Source of the DNA: Chryseobacterium sp. JUb7
GTDB taxonomy: Bacteria > Bacteroidota > Bacteroidia > Flavobacteriales > Weeksellaceae
Direction of reading: 5' to 3'
Length of the DNA: 64,000 nucleotides
Assembly: GCF_024806495.1 (NCBI RefSeq)
Contig: NZ_JANUFF010000002.1
Coordinates: forward strand, 496,001 to 560,000
The position numbers and the translations under genes were made by a program. The number at the start of each line of letters is the position of its first letter. Within the stretch, counting starts at the first letter, position 1. The notes under the pieces are model-generated. The model saw only the letters and a program-made list of their open reading frames with translations. It was not told where the DNA came from and did no database searches. Shown one piece after another: positions 8,350-17,350 of this stretch.

Positions 8350-9117
8350 TCAATTGTCTGGCTCTTCGTACAGCTGGCTTCCCCAAAACTGAACATCTCT
8401 TTCTACCAGATTCGAATGGTAAAAGATCTCTTTTACCTCTTCTATAATTTTGGAAACAGCATTAGGATCCGAAGTTCTGATTCTTGTTTCATGGTTGTCC
8501 TTTACGCCACTACCCGTAAAATTAAGAGAACCCATATAAGCAATTTCATCATCAATAATGTAAATCTTACTATGAATGAATGTTTTATTGAAAGAATTTC
8601 CACTATTCGGAGAAACAAATACTTTAAAAGGAAAAAGCTGTTTGTAGGTATAATGATAAACTTTTGTTCTTTTTATTTTTTTAACGACAGAATCCCTTAC
8701 AAAAAACATTAAAGCAATAAGAATAAAACCATATGCAAATTTAAAATTGTTTAAAAGATATATTAAAGGAATCAAAACAACTCCAAGTCCGATCATTGCA
8801 AAAAGCAAGGTTCCTGATAAACTGACAAGACTGTCTCGTGTTTCCTTTGCCTTTTCATCTACATGTTTATGCTGAATAATCAACTTATGAATATTTTTGT
8901 CATAACCGTAAAAATCTTCGATTTCATCACTTGTAATAAGCCTGATATTGATCCCTCTGGAATGAAGATCAATTAATTCTTTGATCAAAAAAGGAGAAAG
9001 ATAAGGAGATACAATTTTCACATTTCTCTTTGCATTTCTTATATCCTGCATCAGCTTTGCGCCTGCACTTTTCCCTATATAAATATCACAGATTGCATTA
9101 TTATAAAATACTCCCAT
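8350..9117 (-). CDS. Membrane-anchored phospholipase D-like protein, single HKD motif
   Basis: A 255-residue protein with one HKD motif, HSKIYIIDD (His182, Lys184, Asp189/190), followed by GSLNFTGSG, as in PLD-family nucleases and phospholipases. Two hydrophobic segments lie in the middle (about 101-122 and 126-141), between an N-terminal PLD half without a clear HKD and the active half. A single motif implies dimerisation for activity, as in Nuc-type nucleases. The catalytic half is probably on the cytoplasmic side. Substrate, DNA or lipid, is unknown. Confidence 0.8.
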   Translation of the reverse strand: MGVFYNNAICDIYIGKSAGAKLMQDIRNAKRNVKIVSPYLSPFLIKELIDLHSRGINIRLITSDEIEDFYGYDKNIHKLIIQHKHVDEKAKETRDSLVSLSGTLLFAMIGLGVVLIPLIYLLNNFKFAYGFILIALMFFVRDSVVKKIKRTKVYHYTYKQLFPFKVFVSPNSGNSFNKTFIHSKIYIIDDEIAYMGSLNFTGSGVKDNHETRIRTSDPNAVSKIIEEVKEIFYHSNLVERDVQFWGSQLYEEPDN

Positions 9118-9226
9118 TGTTCGAACTCAATTTAATTTTCATCAAAAGTTTAAAATAAAAAACTTTGCAAAAGTAAATCCTGCAAAGCGATAATCAATAC
9201 TGTTTTATAAATAACTGAGAATCTTT

Positions 9227-10045
9227 TTATTTTTTCAGCTTTTCCACTCTTTTAATTTCATTCAGAAGCAAAGGAAATGCGGGTTGAGCCATTCCTCCAT
9301 GATCAAAACCATCCAGTTCATACAAAGTTGTTTGCTTATGCCCTTTTAATTTCATCATTCTTGCCATGTAGGCATTTTCTTCATACCTTCCGAATAATTC
9401 TTTTTCACGATCACCTGCTATCAGTAATAATGGAGGAGCATCGGCACGGATAAAATGAAGGGGTGCAAAATCATCAATTCTTGCATCCAGTTCGTCAATT
9501 CCTTTTTCTTTTCTGGCTGTAAAATGAGAAATCATCTGTCCGCTGAAAGGGATAATTCCGGCAAGTTTATCAGCATCAATTCCATAGATATTCAGATAAG
9601 ATTTGTTGAGGCCAACCATAGCTGCAAGATAACCACCTGCAGAATGTCCTGAAATAAAAATCAAATCTTCACTTCCACCGTATTTTTTTATATTTTTAAA
9701 AGCCCAGGCCGTAGCAGCCGCAGCATCTTCAATATATTTGGGTGCGTTTACTTTTGGTGAAAGCCTGTAATTAACACCAATTACTGCAATTCCTTTATTT
9801 TTCAGAGCTTCAGGTATTTCTTTTTGCCCGCCTGTCAAACCACCGCCGTGAAACCAGATTACCGTAGGAAAATTCTTTACATCTTTGGGCACATACAGAT
9901 CAAGAACACATCTTTCATTAATGTAAACATCCGATCTATTTGTTTTTTCATCATAATAATGAATGTTGTTAACTGTATTATAATTCTGAGAAAATACGTT
10001 AAGGGAAAATAATGTAAGTGTCAAACAGGTAAGAATCCGAAGCAT
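9227..10045 (-). CDS. Exported alpha/beta hydrolase
   Basis: A 272-residue protein with a signal peptide ending NVFSQ (about residue 20). The oxyanion motif HGGGL (66-70), the nucleophile Ser135 in SGHSAGGYLAA, the acid near AGDREKE and the His in DGFDHGGM form a plausible triad of the HSL/carboxylesterase type. It is a second exported esterase within 3 kb, distinct in sequence from the one at 7330-8349. It has its own 109-bp upstream gap from the PLD-like gene on the same strand, with no clear terminator between. Confidence 0.87.
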   Translation of the reverse strand: MLRILTCLTLTLFSLNVFSQNYNTVNNIHYYDEKTNRSDVYINERCVLDLYVPKDVKNFPTVIWFHGGGLTGGQKEIPEALKNKGIAVIGVNYRLSPKVNAPKYIEDAAAATAWAFKNIKKYGGSEDLIFISGHSAGGYLAAMVGLNKSYLNIYGIDADKLAGIIPFSGQMISHFTARKEKGIDELDARIDDFAPLHFIRADAPPLLLIAGDREKELFGRYEENAYMARMMKLKGHKQTTLYELDGFDHGGMAQPAFPLLLNEIKRVEKLKK

Positions 10046-10255
10046 AATGAATAGTTTTAAGGTTTAAATATACAAATTTACTATTGTCTCATTTTGATAA
10101 ATATTTAAATTTTATCTGATCATCCTAGAAGTAAATTTATTTTTTAAATCATTTATAAATATTTTAATTACAATTTATAATCACAAACAAAATACATTTA
10201 TTAACTATTTAATATTCAACCATAACTGATTATATTTATTAAACAAAATATCAGT

Positions 10256-12175
10256 ATGATGAAATTAAATTTGTTAGAAGAAACCCGCTTCGAAAAACTT
10301 CCGGTTTCCGTATTTGAAAATCCTCAAACTGCATCCATTGCCGTTGCTAATCGTATCGCTGACATCATTAAAAAAAAGCAATCCGAAAATCAGCCTGCCG
10401 TACTCGGTCTTGCTACAGGAGTTACACCTATTGCGGTATATGCAGAGCTCGTAAGACTCCATAAACAGGAAGGATTGAGTTTTCATAATGTCATCACATT
10501 TAATCTCGATGAATATTACCCTATGCAGCCCAATGCTGCGCAGAGTTATGTCACCTTTATGAAAGAAAATCTTTTCGATCATATTAATATCGAAAAAAGC
10601 AATATCTATATTCCTAACGGCACCATTGCTCTGGAAGGCATTCCCGCTTTCTGTTTAGAATATGAAAAGAAAATTGAAAGCCTGGGCGGACTGGACATAC
10701 AAATTCTGGGGATAGGCCGGACGGGACATATCGGATTTAATGAGCCCGGTTCCGCTCCCAATTCAGGAACACGACTGGTGACTTTAGATGATCTTACCCG
10801 AAGAGATGCTGCGAAAGACTTTGGAGGCAAAAGTTTTGTTCCTACGAAAGCCGTTACCATGGGGATAGGTACTATTTTCAAGGCCCGGGAAATTATTCTG
10901 ATGGCATGGAGCGGTAAGAAAGCATCTATTATAAAAAAGGCTGTTGAAGGTGAAATTTCAGGAGAAGTTCCTGCAACCTACCTGCAATTGTCCAATAATG
11001 TTGAATTTATCCTTGATGATCCTGCCGCTTCCGAACTTACCCGATTCAACACACCCTGGCTGGTAAAAGACTGTATATGGACTGACGAGTTGATTCATAA
11101 AGCCGTTATCTGGCTGGCCAATACGCTTCGAAAGCCCGTTTTAAAACTCACCGAAGATGATTACAACAATAACGGAATGGCACAGTTGGCCACAGAAAAA
11201 GGTCCTGTCTATAATATTAACATCAAAATTTTCAATAAACTGCAACATACTATCACAGGCTGGCCGGGAGGAAAACCTAATGCTGATGACTCCCAGCGTC
11301 CCGAAAGAGCAGAACCTGCAAAAAAGAGAGTCCTTATCTTTTCTCCGCATCCTGATGACGATGTTATTTCTATGGGAGGAACTTTTATCCGGCTGGTAGA
11401 TCAGAAACATGATGTACATGTTGCCTATCAGACTTCCGGAAATACTGCAGTCTGGGATGATGATGCACTTCGTTTTATAGAATTCAATGTTGATTTTTCG
11501 AAAAAAATGGGCATAGGCAGTACCGAAATGCAGGCACTTTATCAAAAGATGAGAACCTTTATTGATCATAAAAAACCCAACGACGTAGATTCTCCTGAAA
11601 TACAGTCCGTAAAGGGATTGATCAGAAAAGGAGAAGCTATAGCAGGAGCCCGTTATTGCGGACTGAGCGATGATCATATTCATTTTCAGTCGCTTCCATT
11701 TTATGAAACCGGCAAAAAGCAGAAAAATCCGGTCACCGAAAAAGACATTCAGTTAACGATTGAATTATTACAAAAAATTAAACCTCATCAGATTTTTTCA
11801 GCGGGAGATTTTGAAGATCCCCACGGCACCCATATTATTTGTTTTACGATCATTCTGGAAGCAATGAAACAGTTACGCAAAACAGAAAGCTGGGCAAAAG
11901 ACTGTTGGTTATGGATGTATCGTGGCGCCTGGCATGAATTCGAAACTCATGAAATCGAAATGGCAGTTCCGATAAGCCCACAGGAGCTCGAAAGAAAAAA
12001 ACAAGCCATCTTTAAGCACCAAAGCCAGAAAGACAAAGCCGTTTTTCCGGGCGATGATTCCCGTGAGTTTTGGCAGCGTGCAGAAGACCGGAATCGTGAA
12101 ACAGCGAAAGCATATGACCAGTTAGGTCTTGCCGAGTATGAAGCAATGGAAGCTTTTGTGAGATGGAAGTTTTAG
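10256..12175 (+). CDS. nagB: Glucosamine-6-phosphate deaminase fused to a PIG-L/LmbE-type deacetylase domain
   Basis: A 639-residue two-domain protein. Residues about 15-270 are NagB-like: GLATGVTP, FNLDEYYPM (Asp85, matching E. coli Asp72) and GIGRTGHIGFNEP (His158, Glu163). E. coli Asp141 corresponds to Thr156 here. Residues about 355-630 form a PIG-L/LmbE domain with the zinc motif PHPDDD (364-369) and EDPHGTH later. NagB turns glucosamine-6-P into fructose-6-P and ammonia; the second domain could deacetylate an N-acetylglucosamine derivative, so the fusion may couple two steps of amino sugar use. The long form is, from memory, usual in Bacteroidota. MMKLN gives two adjacent possible starts, 10256 or 10259. 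Confidence 0.88.
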   Translation: MMKLNLLEETRFEKLPVSVFENPQTASIAVANRIADIIKKKQSENQPAVLGLATGVTPIAVYAELVRLHKQEGLSFHNVITFNLDEYYPMQPNAAQSYVTFMKENLFDHINIEKSNIYIPNGTIALEGIPAFCLEYEKKIESLGGLDIQILGIGRTGHIGFNEPGSAPNSGTRLVTLDDLTRRDAAKDFGGKSFVPTKAVTMGIGTIFKAREIILMAWSGKKASIIKKAVEGEISGEVPATYLQLSNNVEFILDDPAASELTRFNTPWLVKDCIWTDELIHKAVIWLANTLRKPVLKLTEDDYNNNGMAQLATEKGPVYNINIKIFNKLQHTITGWPGGKPNADDSQRPERAEPAKKRVLIFSPHPDDDVISMGGTFIRLVDQKHDVHVAYQTSGNTAVWDDDALRFIEFNVDFSKKMGIGSTEMQALYQKMRTFIDHKKPNDVDSPEIQSVKGLIRKGEAIAGARYCGLSDDHIHFQSLPFYETGKKQKNPVTEKDIQLTIELLQKIKPHQIFSAGDFEDPHGTHIICFTIILEAMKQLRKTESWAKDCWLWMYRGAWHEFETHEIEMAVPISPQELERKKQAIFKHQSQKDKAVFPGDDSREFWQRAEDRNRETAKAYDQLGLAEYEAMEAFVRWKF

Positions 12176-12195
12176 TTTTCTTATAATTTTTTATT

Positions 12196-12298
12196 CCCAC
12201 AGATCTCGCAGATTTGCACAGATATTTATGTCTATTTTATTATTATTTTAAAAAAAAATTATGCGCAATCATCCGTGCAAATCTGCGAGATCTGTGGG
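12196..12298. repeat. Inverted repeat element with 28-bp arms
   Basis: Arms at 12196-12223 (CCCACAGATCTCGCAGATTT...) and 12271-12298 (...AAATCTGCGAGATCTGTGGG) match at 27 of 28 positions and enclose a 47-bp AT-rich core. It sits between convergent nagB and the helicase gene. It is probably a non-autonomous palindromic element, and may also end transcription from both sides. Confidence 0.75.
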
Positions 12299-12308
12299 GA
12301 AATATTTT

Positions 12309-12346
12309 CGAGATAGCTTCGTCGCTTTACTCCTTCGCAATGACGG
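12309..12346. repeat. Short REP-like fragment
   Basis: GAGATAGCTTCGTCGCTTTA followed by CTCCTTCGCAATGACGG resembles a repeated intergenic sequence I associate with flavobacterial genomes. Only one arm is visible here, directly beside the helicase stop codon. Confidence 0.35.
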
Positions 12347-12347
12347 T

Positions 12348-14684
12348 TTATATTTTCGTCAGTTTAGCGTATTTTAAAATTAAGTTCTTTTCACCTTCAT
12401 GCATGAAAATGACTTTGGCTTTAATATTTTGAGGATCCGTACCATCAAGGAATGTGACTTCTCCGATCCCGAAACGGTCGTGTCTCACCTTATCTCCCAC
12501 TTCAATATCCTGTGATGAGGCACCACTTGGATTAATAATTTTTGCGGTAGCGACAGGTTTAAGCTTGCGAGGCTCAGCAATAGGTTTTGAGCCTTCTGCT
12601 CTTTCGATGGTCTTTTTTTCTACTCTTTTAAAGCTTTTCATCTCCGAAGGATGCTCATCAAAAATATTGGATTTCACTCCGGAATTGTTAATGAAACGCT
12701 TTTCAATAGCCGGATTCACAAATTCTATATATTGATCATCAATTTCACTTAAGAATCTTGAAGGTTCTGCATCTGTAATTTTACCCCATTGGAAACGCGA
12801 AACTGCATATGAGAAAAATGCCTGTTTTTCTGCTCTCGTTAAAGCTACATAGAACAATCTTCTTTCTTCTTCCAGATCTTCTCTCGTTGCCGAACTCATA
12901 AAGCTTGGAAAAAGATTTTCTTCCAGACCAACCAGGTGAACCACCGGAAACTCCAGTCCTTTTGAAAGGTGAATGGTCATTAATGAAACCATCTCCTCTT
13001 CATCATCATCCTTATTCTGCGTATCTGCAGAAAGAGCGATATTTTCAAGGAAGTTCGGTAAGCTAGGATCTCCGTCTTCAAGCTGCATCTGCTCTTCAAT
13101 AAATCCCTGCATAGAATTCATCAATTCCTGAATATTTTCTACACGGGAAATCCCTTCCGGAGTCTGATCATCTTTTAAAAACTTGATTAATCCACTGCGC
13201 TTTGCCACTTCCATCGCAACATCATAAGCCGTTTCTGTTTTAAGCAATACCTTAAATGCTTTGATCATGGACCAGAAATCATTCAGTTTATTTAAAACAC
13301 CATTATTCAGTCCTAACTGCGGAGCATACATCGGCAGACTGTCTAAAACTTTCGACACAGAAATATTGTGAGCATCAGCAAAAACAATGACTTTATTCTG
13401 AGTGGTTTCTCCTATTCCTCTGGCAGGATAGTTAATAATCCTCATTAATGCTTCAGAATCATTCTCATTGATCAAAAGACGCAGATAAGCAATTAAATCC
13501 TTAACTTCTTTTCTTTGGTAGAAAGACAGACCTCCGTATACTTTGTACGGAATATTTTTACGTCTCAAAGCATCTTCAAAAGCACGCGTTTGAGAATTTG
13601 TCCGGTATAAAATAGCGAAATCGCTGTATTTTCTCTGTTCCCTGTTTCTGGTTTCCCAGATATTTCCCGCCACGAAATTCGCTTCATCAGCATCAGAAAG
13701 TGAGCGGTAGACTTTTATCTTCTCCCCTTCTTCATTTTCACTGAAAACATTTTTCTTAAACTGTTGTAAGTTTTTAGCAATTACAACATTCGCTGCGTTT
13801 ACGATATTTTGTGTAGAACGGTAATTTTGTTCCAACGAAACTGTAATAGCATCGGGATAATCTTTTTTGAAATTTAATATGTTGTAAATATTGGCACCAC
13901 GGAAAGAGTAAATAGACTGTGCATCATCACCTACCACACAGATATTTTCAAACTTTGAAGCCAGAGCTTTGACAATCAGATACTGAGAATGGTTGGTATC
14001 CTGGTACTCATCCACCAGAATATATCTGAATCTGTCCTGATATTTTGCCAGCACCTCAGGAAAACGGGTTAATAACTCATTGGTTTTCAAAAGCAAATCA
14101 TCAAAATCCATGGCTCCGTTTCTGAAACATGCCTCAACATATTTCTGATAAATCTGTCCGATGAATTTCATGTTCGCTTTTTCATCAGCTTCCATTAATT
14201 CCGGATTGTTGTAATATGCCTTTACCGTGATCAGATTATTTTTATAGGTCGAAATTCTGGACTGAACTTTTTTAGGTTTATATAAATCTGCATCAATGTT
14301 CATGTCTTTGATCACCTTTCTGATAACATTCAGGGCATCCTGCTGATCATAGATTGTAAAGTTCGAAGGATAACCGAGATTATGAGCTTCCCCTCTCAGA
14401 ATTCTCGCAAATACCGAGTGAAAAGTCCCCATCCAAAGGCTTCTTGCATTACTTTGTCCTACCACCTTTGCAATACGTTCTTTCATTTCTTTCGCCGCTT
14501 TGTTGGTAAAAGTTAACGCCAGAATATTGAAAGGGTCTACTCCATTGGTGATCAAATGCGCAATACGCATTGTCAACACACGTGTTTTTCCCGAACCCGC
14601 CCCTGCAAGCACCATTAATGGTCCCTGTAATGTGGTAACGGCTTCAAATTGTGATTCATTAAGTCCTTTCAGATAATCCTCCAT
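12348..14684 (-). CDS. ATP-dependent 3'-5' DNA helicase, UvrD/PcrA type
   Basis: A 778-residue superfamily 1A helicase acting in excision and mismatch repair or in clearing RecA and replication blocks. Seen in order: Q-motif-like LNESQFEAV, Walker A GAGSGKT (28-34), motif Ia TFTNKAAKEMKER, Walker B VDEYQDTN, motif III GDDAQSIYSFRGA, motif IV EQNYRS, motif V TIHLSKGLEFP and motif VI VALTRAEK. The C-terminal GDKVRHDRFGIGEV is the Tudor-like segment typical of PcrA/UvrD. Length is normal. It is monocistronic, flanked by convergent nagB and a 110-bp gap to the next minus-strand gene. Confidence 0.95.
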   Translation of the reverse strand: MEDYLKGLNESQFEAVTTLQGPLMVLAGAGSGKTRVLTMRIAHLITNGVDPFNILALTFTNKAAKEMKERIAKVVGQSNARSLWMGTFHSVFARILRGEAHNLGYPSNFTIYDQQDALNVIRKVIKDMNIDADLYKPKKVQSRISTYKNNLITVKAYYNNPELMEADEKANMKFIGQIYQKYVEACFRNGAMDFDDLLLKTNELLTRFPEVLAKYQDRFRYILVDEYQDTNHSQYLIVKALASKFENICVVGDDAQSIYSFRGANIYNILNFKKDYPDAITVSLEQNYRSTQNIVNAANVVIAKNLQQFKKNVFSENEEGEKIKVYRSLSDADEANFVAGNIWETRNREQRKYSDFAILYRTNSQTRAFEDALRRKNIPYKVYGGLSFYQRKEVKDLIAYLRLLINENDSEALMRIINYPARGIGETTQNKVIVFADAHNISVSKVLDSLPMYAPQLGLNNGVLNKLNDFWSMIKAFKVLLKTETAYDVAMEVAKRSGLIKFLKDDQTPEGISRVENIQELMNSMQGFIEEQMQLEDGDPSLPNFLENIALSADTQNKDDDEEEMVSLMTIHLSKGLEFPVVHLVGLEENLFPSFMSSATREDLEEERRLFYVALTRAEKQAFFSYAVSRFQWGKITDAEPSRFLSEIDDQYIEFVNPAIEKRFINNSGVKSNIFDEHPSEMKSFKRVEKKTIERAEGSKPIAEPRKLKPVATAKIINPSGASSQDIEVGDKVRHDRFGIGEVTFLDGTDPQNIKAKVIFMHEGEKNLILKYAKLTKI

Positions 14685-14794
14685 GCTGCAAAAAATTTTG
14701 GGAACACAAAATTAGTGTATTATATGGAGAATTCAAATTTTAGATTGATGCTGAATATTTTTTAAAAATCACCGATTACCTTCTAAGTTTTATA

Positions 14795-15847
14795 TTATTC
14801 AAAAACGCGGCTGAAAAACCACTTTCCGTCATTGAAGCGATAATACTTAGTCAAAGCTCTTCTATCACCTTGTTTATCATCAGAAAAAGTAAGCTGTACC
14901 AAATATTCTATGTCAGAATCATTGTAAAACTGAGGAAGTACAGCAATAGAAAAACTTGCATAGTCTAACCCTGTCATATTATTACCTTTTTGAGTAATCG
15001 CCAATTCCCTGACCGGTTTTTGAGGTGCTGTATAGTAAATATTCCCGATTTTTCCGTTATCATTGAATCTGCCTTTATAGAAAGGAGTTATTTTATTAGT
15101 TAGAAAATAATTTTCATGATCATTTTCCTCAAAATGAGAATATCCGTCTGTACCATAAGATATGAGAGGAATGATCGTTTTATTGCCTAATTTTTTCCTG
15201 ATTTTATTAAAATTATCTTTATTCCAAAGCTTCACGAATACGTCATTGTTATTATTTTTTTCAAAATGTTTACAATCGTAATAAGGATCATTTCCGCATT
15301 CCGCACCTACGGTACCAATGATTTTTTTGATAAAAATATATTTTTTGGGCTGAGCTAAAAATGTTTTAAAATCCTGTTCTTCAAATAACAGATCAATAAG
15401 TCCTGAAAAATCTGTTTTACTAAGTTCCTCTACAGTTTTTTCATAACATACTTTTTCTGTTGCATAAATTTTTTCACATTCTTTGCCATTCTTATTGGGG
15501 TTTGTCGGATAAGGATCATCTTTATCTAAAACTCCGTCACCATCTGTATCCGGCCATGGGCAGCCATTATTTTCCATAGGACCTGCGACTTCCGGGCAGC
15601 TATCATCTTTATCAATGACGTCATCTTTATCCATGTCTGGCCAGGGGCAACCGTTATTTTCTTCCGGACCGGCTTTCTCAGGGCATTTATCCTGGTAAAA
15701 TGGTATTTTATCTTCATCATAATCCGAAAGACATTTCTTTTTACTGAATTCTTTTCTACATTTTTTTAAAACTTCATTTTGTAAATTTTCCTGTGCCTGA
15801 CAGGCAATTGAAAGCAAAAACAGAGGCAAAAAGAAAGAATATTTCAT
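14795..15847 (-). CDS. Exported protein with thrombospondin type 3-like calcium repeats
   Basis: About 350 residues beginning [19 protein letters not shown], a signal peptide (an IAC triplet could also make it a lipoprotein). Residues about 35-115 hold three acidic repeats of the [30 protein letters not shown] type, a calcium-binding TSP3-like spacer often found before OmpA domains. The remainder, about 240 residues, has no OmpA domain and no motif I know. The start at 15847 is chosen because residues before it are not signal-like. Probably periplasmic or outer-membrane associated; function unknown. Confidence 0.75.
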   Translation of the reverse strand: MKYSFFLPLFLLSIACQAQENLQNEVLKKCRKEFSKKKCLSDYDEDKIPFYQDKCPEKAGPEENNGCPWPDMDKDDVIDKDDSCPEVAGPMENNGCPWPDTDGDGVLDKDDPYPTNPNKNGKECEKIYATEKVCYEKTVEELSKTDFSGLIDLLFEEQDFKTFLAQPKKYIFIKKIIGTVGAECGNDPYYDCKHFEKNNNNDVFVKLWNKDNFNKIRKKLGNKTIIPLISYGTDGYSHFEENDHENYFLTNKITPFYKGRFNDNGKIGNIYYTAPQKPVRELAITQKGNNMTGLDYASFSIAVLPQFYNDSDIEYLVQLTFSDDKQGDRRALTKYYRFNDGKWFFSRVFE

Positions 15848-15954
15848 ATTTTGGATCATGTATCATTGATCTGACAAAAGTCGGAAAAAAAACTTCGGGA
15901 AATTGTAACAATTAAAGTATTTTTGGAACTAATTGACAAAACAATTTCTACTTT

Positions 15955-17268
15955 ATGAAAAAGCGACTTCTTTCTGTTGCTGCAGCGGCTTTCTTCGGAA
16001 TGGCTCTGAATGCACAACAAATTAAATTCGAAGAATATGACTTACCAAATGGTCTTCACGTAATCCTTCATCAAGATAATTCTGCACCGGTAGTTACAAC
16101 AGGAGTAATGTACCATGTAGGTGCTAAAGATGAAGTAAAAGGAAGAACCGGTTTTGCTCACTTCTTCGAGCACCTTTTATTTGAGGGAACACCAAACATC
16201 AAAAGAGGTGACTGGTTCAAGATCGTTTCATCAAACGGAGGGCAAAACAACGCTAACACGACCAATGACAGAACGTATTACTATGAAACTTTCCCATCCA
16301 ATAACGAGCAACTGGGACTTTGGATGGAAGCAGAAAGATTACGTCACGCTGTTATCAACCAAGTAGGTGTAGATACACAGAGAGAGGTTGTAAAAGAAGA
16401 AAAAAGACTGAGAATGGATAACCAGCCTTATGGAAATCTTTTCACAACAATTCAGAAAAATCTTTTCACAAATCACCCATACAATTGGCCTACAATCGGG
16501 TCTATGGAAGATTTAAATGCTGCAAAACTAGAAGAGTTTCAGGCATTTTATAAAAAATTCTATGTTCCGAACAATGCTACTTTAGTGGTTGCAGGAGATA
16601 TCAAACCTGAGCAGACTAAAAAATGGATTCAGGAATATTACGGAGGAATTCCAAAAGGAACGGTAACTCCTAAAGACTTCCCGAAAGATGCGCCAATTAC
16701 TCAGGAAAAAGAAGTAACCGCTACGGACCCGAACATTCAGCTTCCTGCTTATGTTTTCGCCTACAGAACTCCGGGAAATAAAGAAAAAGATGCTTATATT
16801 TTAGATATGCTTTCTTCTTATTTAAGCAATGGTAAATCTTCAGTTTTATATAAAAAATTGGTTGATCAGGAGAAAAAAGCACTTCAGGTAGCTGCTTTCA
16901 ACCAGGGTCTTGAAGATTACGGTATTTTTGCATTCTTTGCAATTCCAATGGGACAAACTACTAAAGCAACTTTACAGGCTGACATTGATGCAGAGATCAA
17001 AAAACTTCAGACCAGTTTAATTTCTGAAGAAGACTATCAGAAACTTCAGAACCAGTATGAAAACCAATTTGTAAATGCGAATTCAAGCATTCAGGGAATT
17101 GCTGCTTCATTGGCAACAAATCACGTATTGATGGGTGATACCAATCTTATCAATAAAGAAATTGACATCTACAGATCTGTAACAAGACAGGATCTTCAGA
17201 ACGCTGCTAAAAAGTACCTGAATTCTAATCAAAGAGTAATCATTAATTACGTACCTGAAAAAAAATAA
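15955..17268 (+). CDS. Exported M16 family zinc metallopeptidase, catalytically competent
   Basis: A 437-residue peptidase with a signal peptide (MKKRLLSVAAAAFFGMALNAQ). The inverted zinc motif HxxEH is intact at His69, Glu72 and His73 (AHFFEH), with the downstream glutamate in EVVKEEK (about 148/149). One M16 N- and one C-terminal domain are present, the usual size of a two-domain half enzyme. It is followed 82 bp later by a homologue that lacks the zinc motif, so the two probably form an active/inactive heterodimer like other bacterial M16 pairs. Likely periplasmic, degrading peptides. Confidence 0.92.
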   Translation: MKKRLLSVAAAAFFGMALNAQQIKFEEYDLPNGLHVILHQDNSAPVVTTGVMYHVGAKDEVKGRTGFAHFFEHLLFEGTPNIKRGDWFKIVSSNGGQNNANTTNDRTYYYETFPSNNEQLGLWMEAERLRHAVINQVGVDTQREVVKEEKRLRMDNQPYGNLFTTIQKNLFTNHPYNWPTIGSMEDLNAAKLEEFQAFYKKFYVPNNATLVVAGDIKPEQTKKWIQEYYGGIPKGTVTPKDFPKDAPITQEKEVTATDPNIQLPAYVFAYRTPGNKEKDAYILDMLSSYLSNGKSSVLYKKLVDQEKKALQVAAFNQGLEDYGIFAFFAIPMGQTTKATLQADIDAEIKKLQTSLISEEDYQKLQNQYENQFVNANSSIQGIAASLATNHVLMGDTNLINKEIDIYRSVTRQDLQNAAKKYLNSNQRVIINYVPEKK

Positions 17269-17350
17269 TTCTAAAAACAGATACAAGATAATAGACTTTA
17301 ATACATTATCAATTGTTAAAAAAGAATTATTAAAAATTAAATTTTTACAA

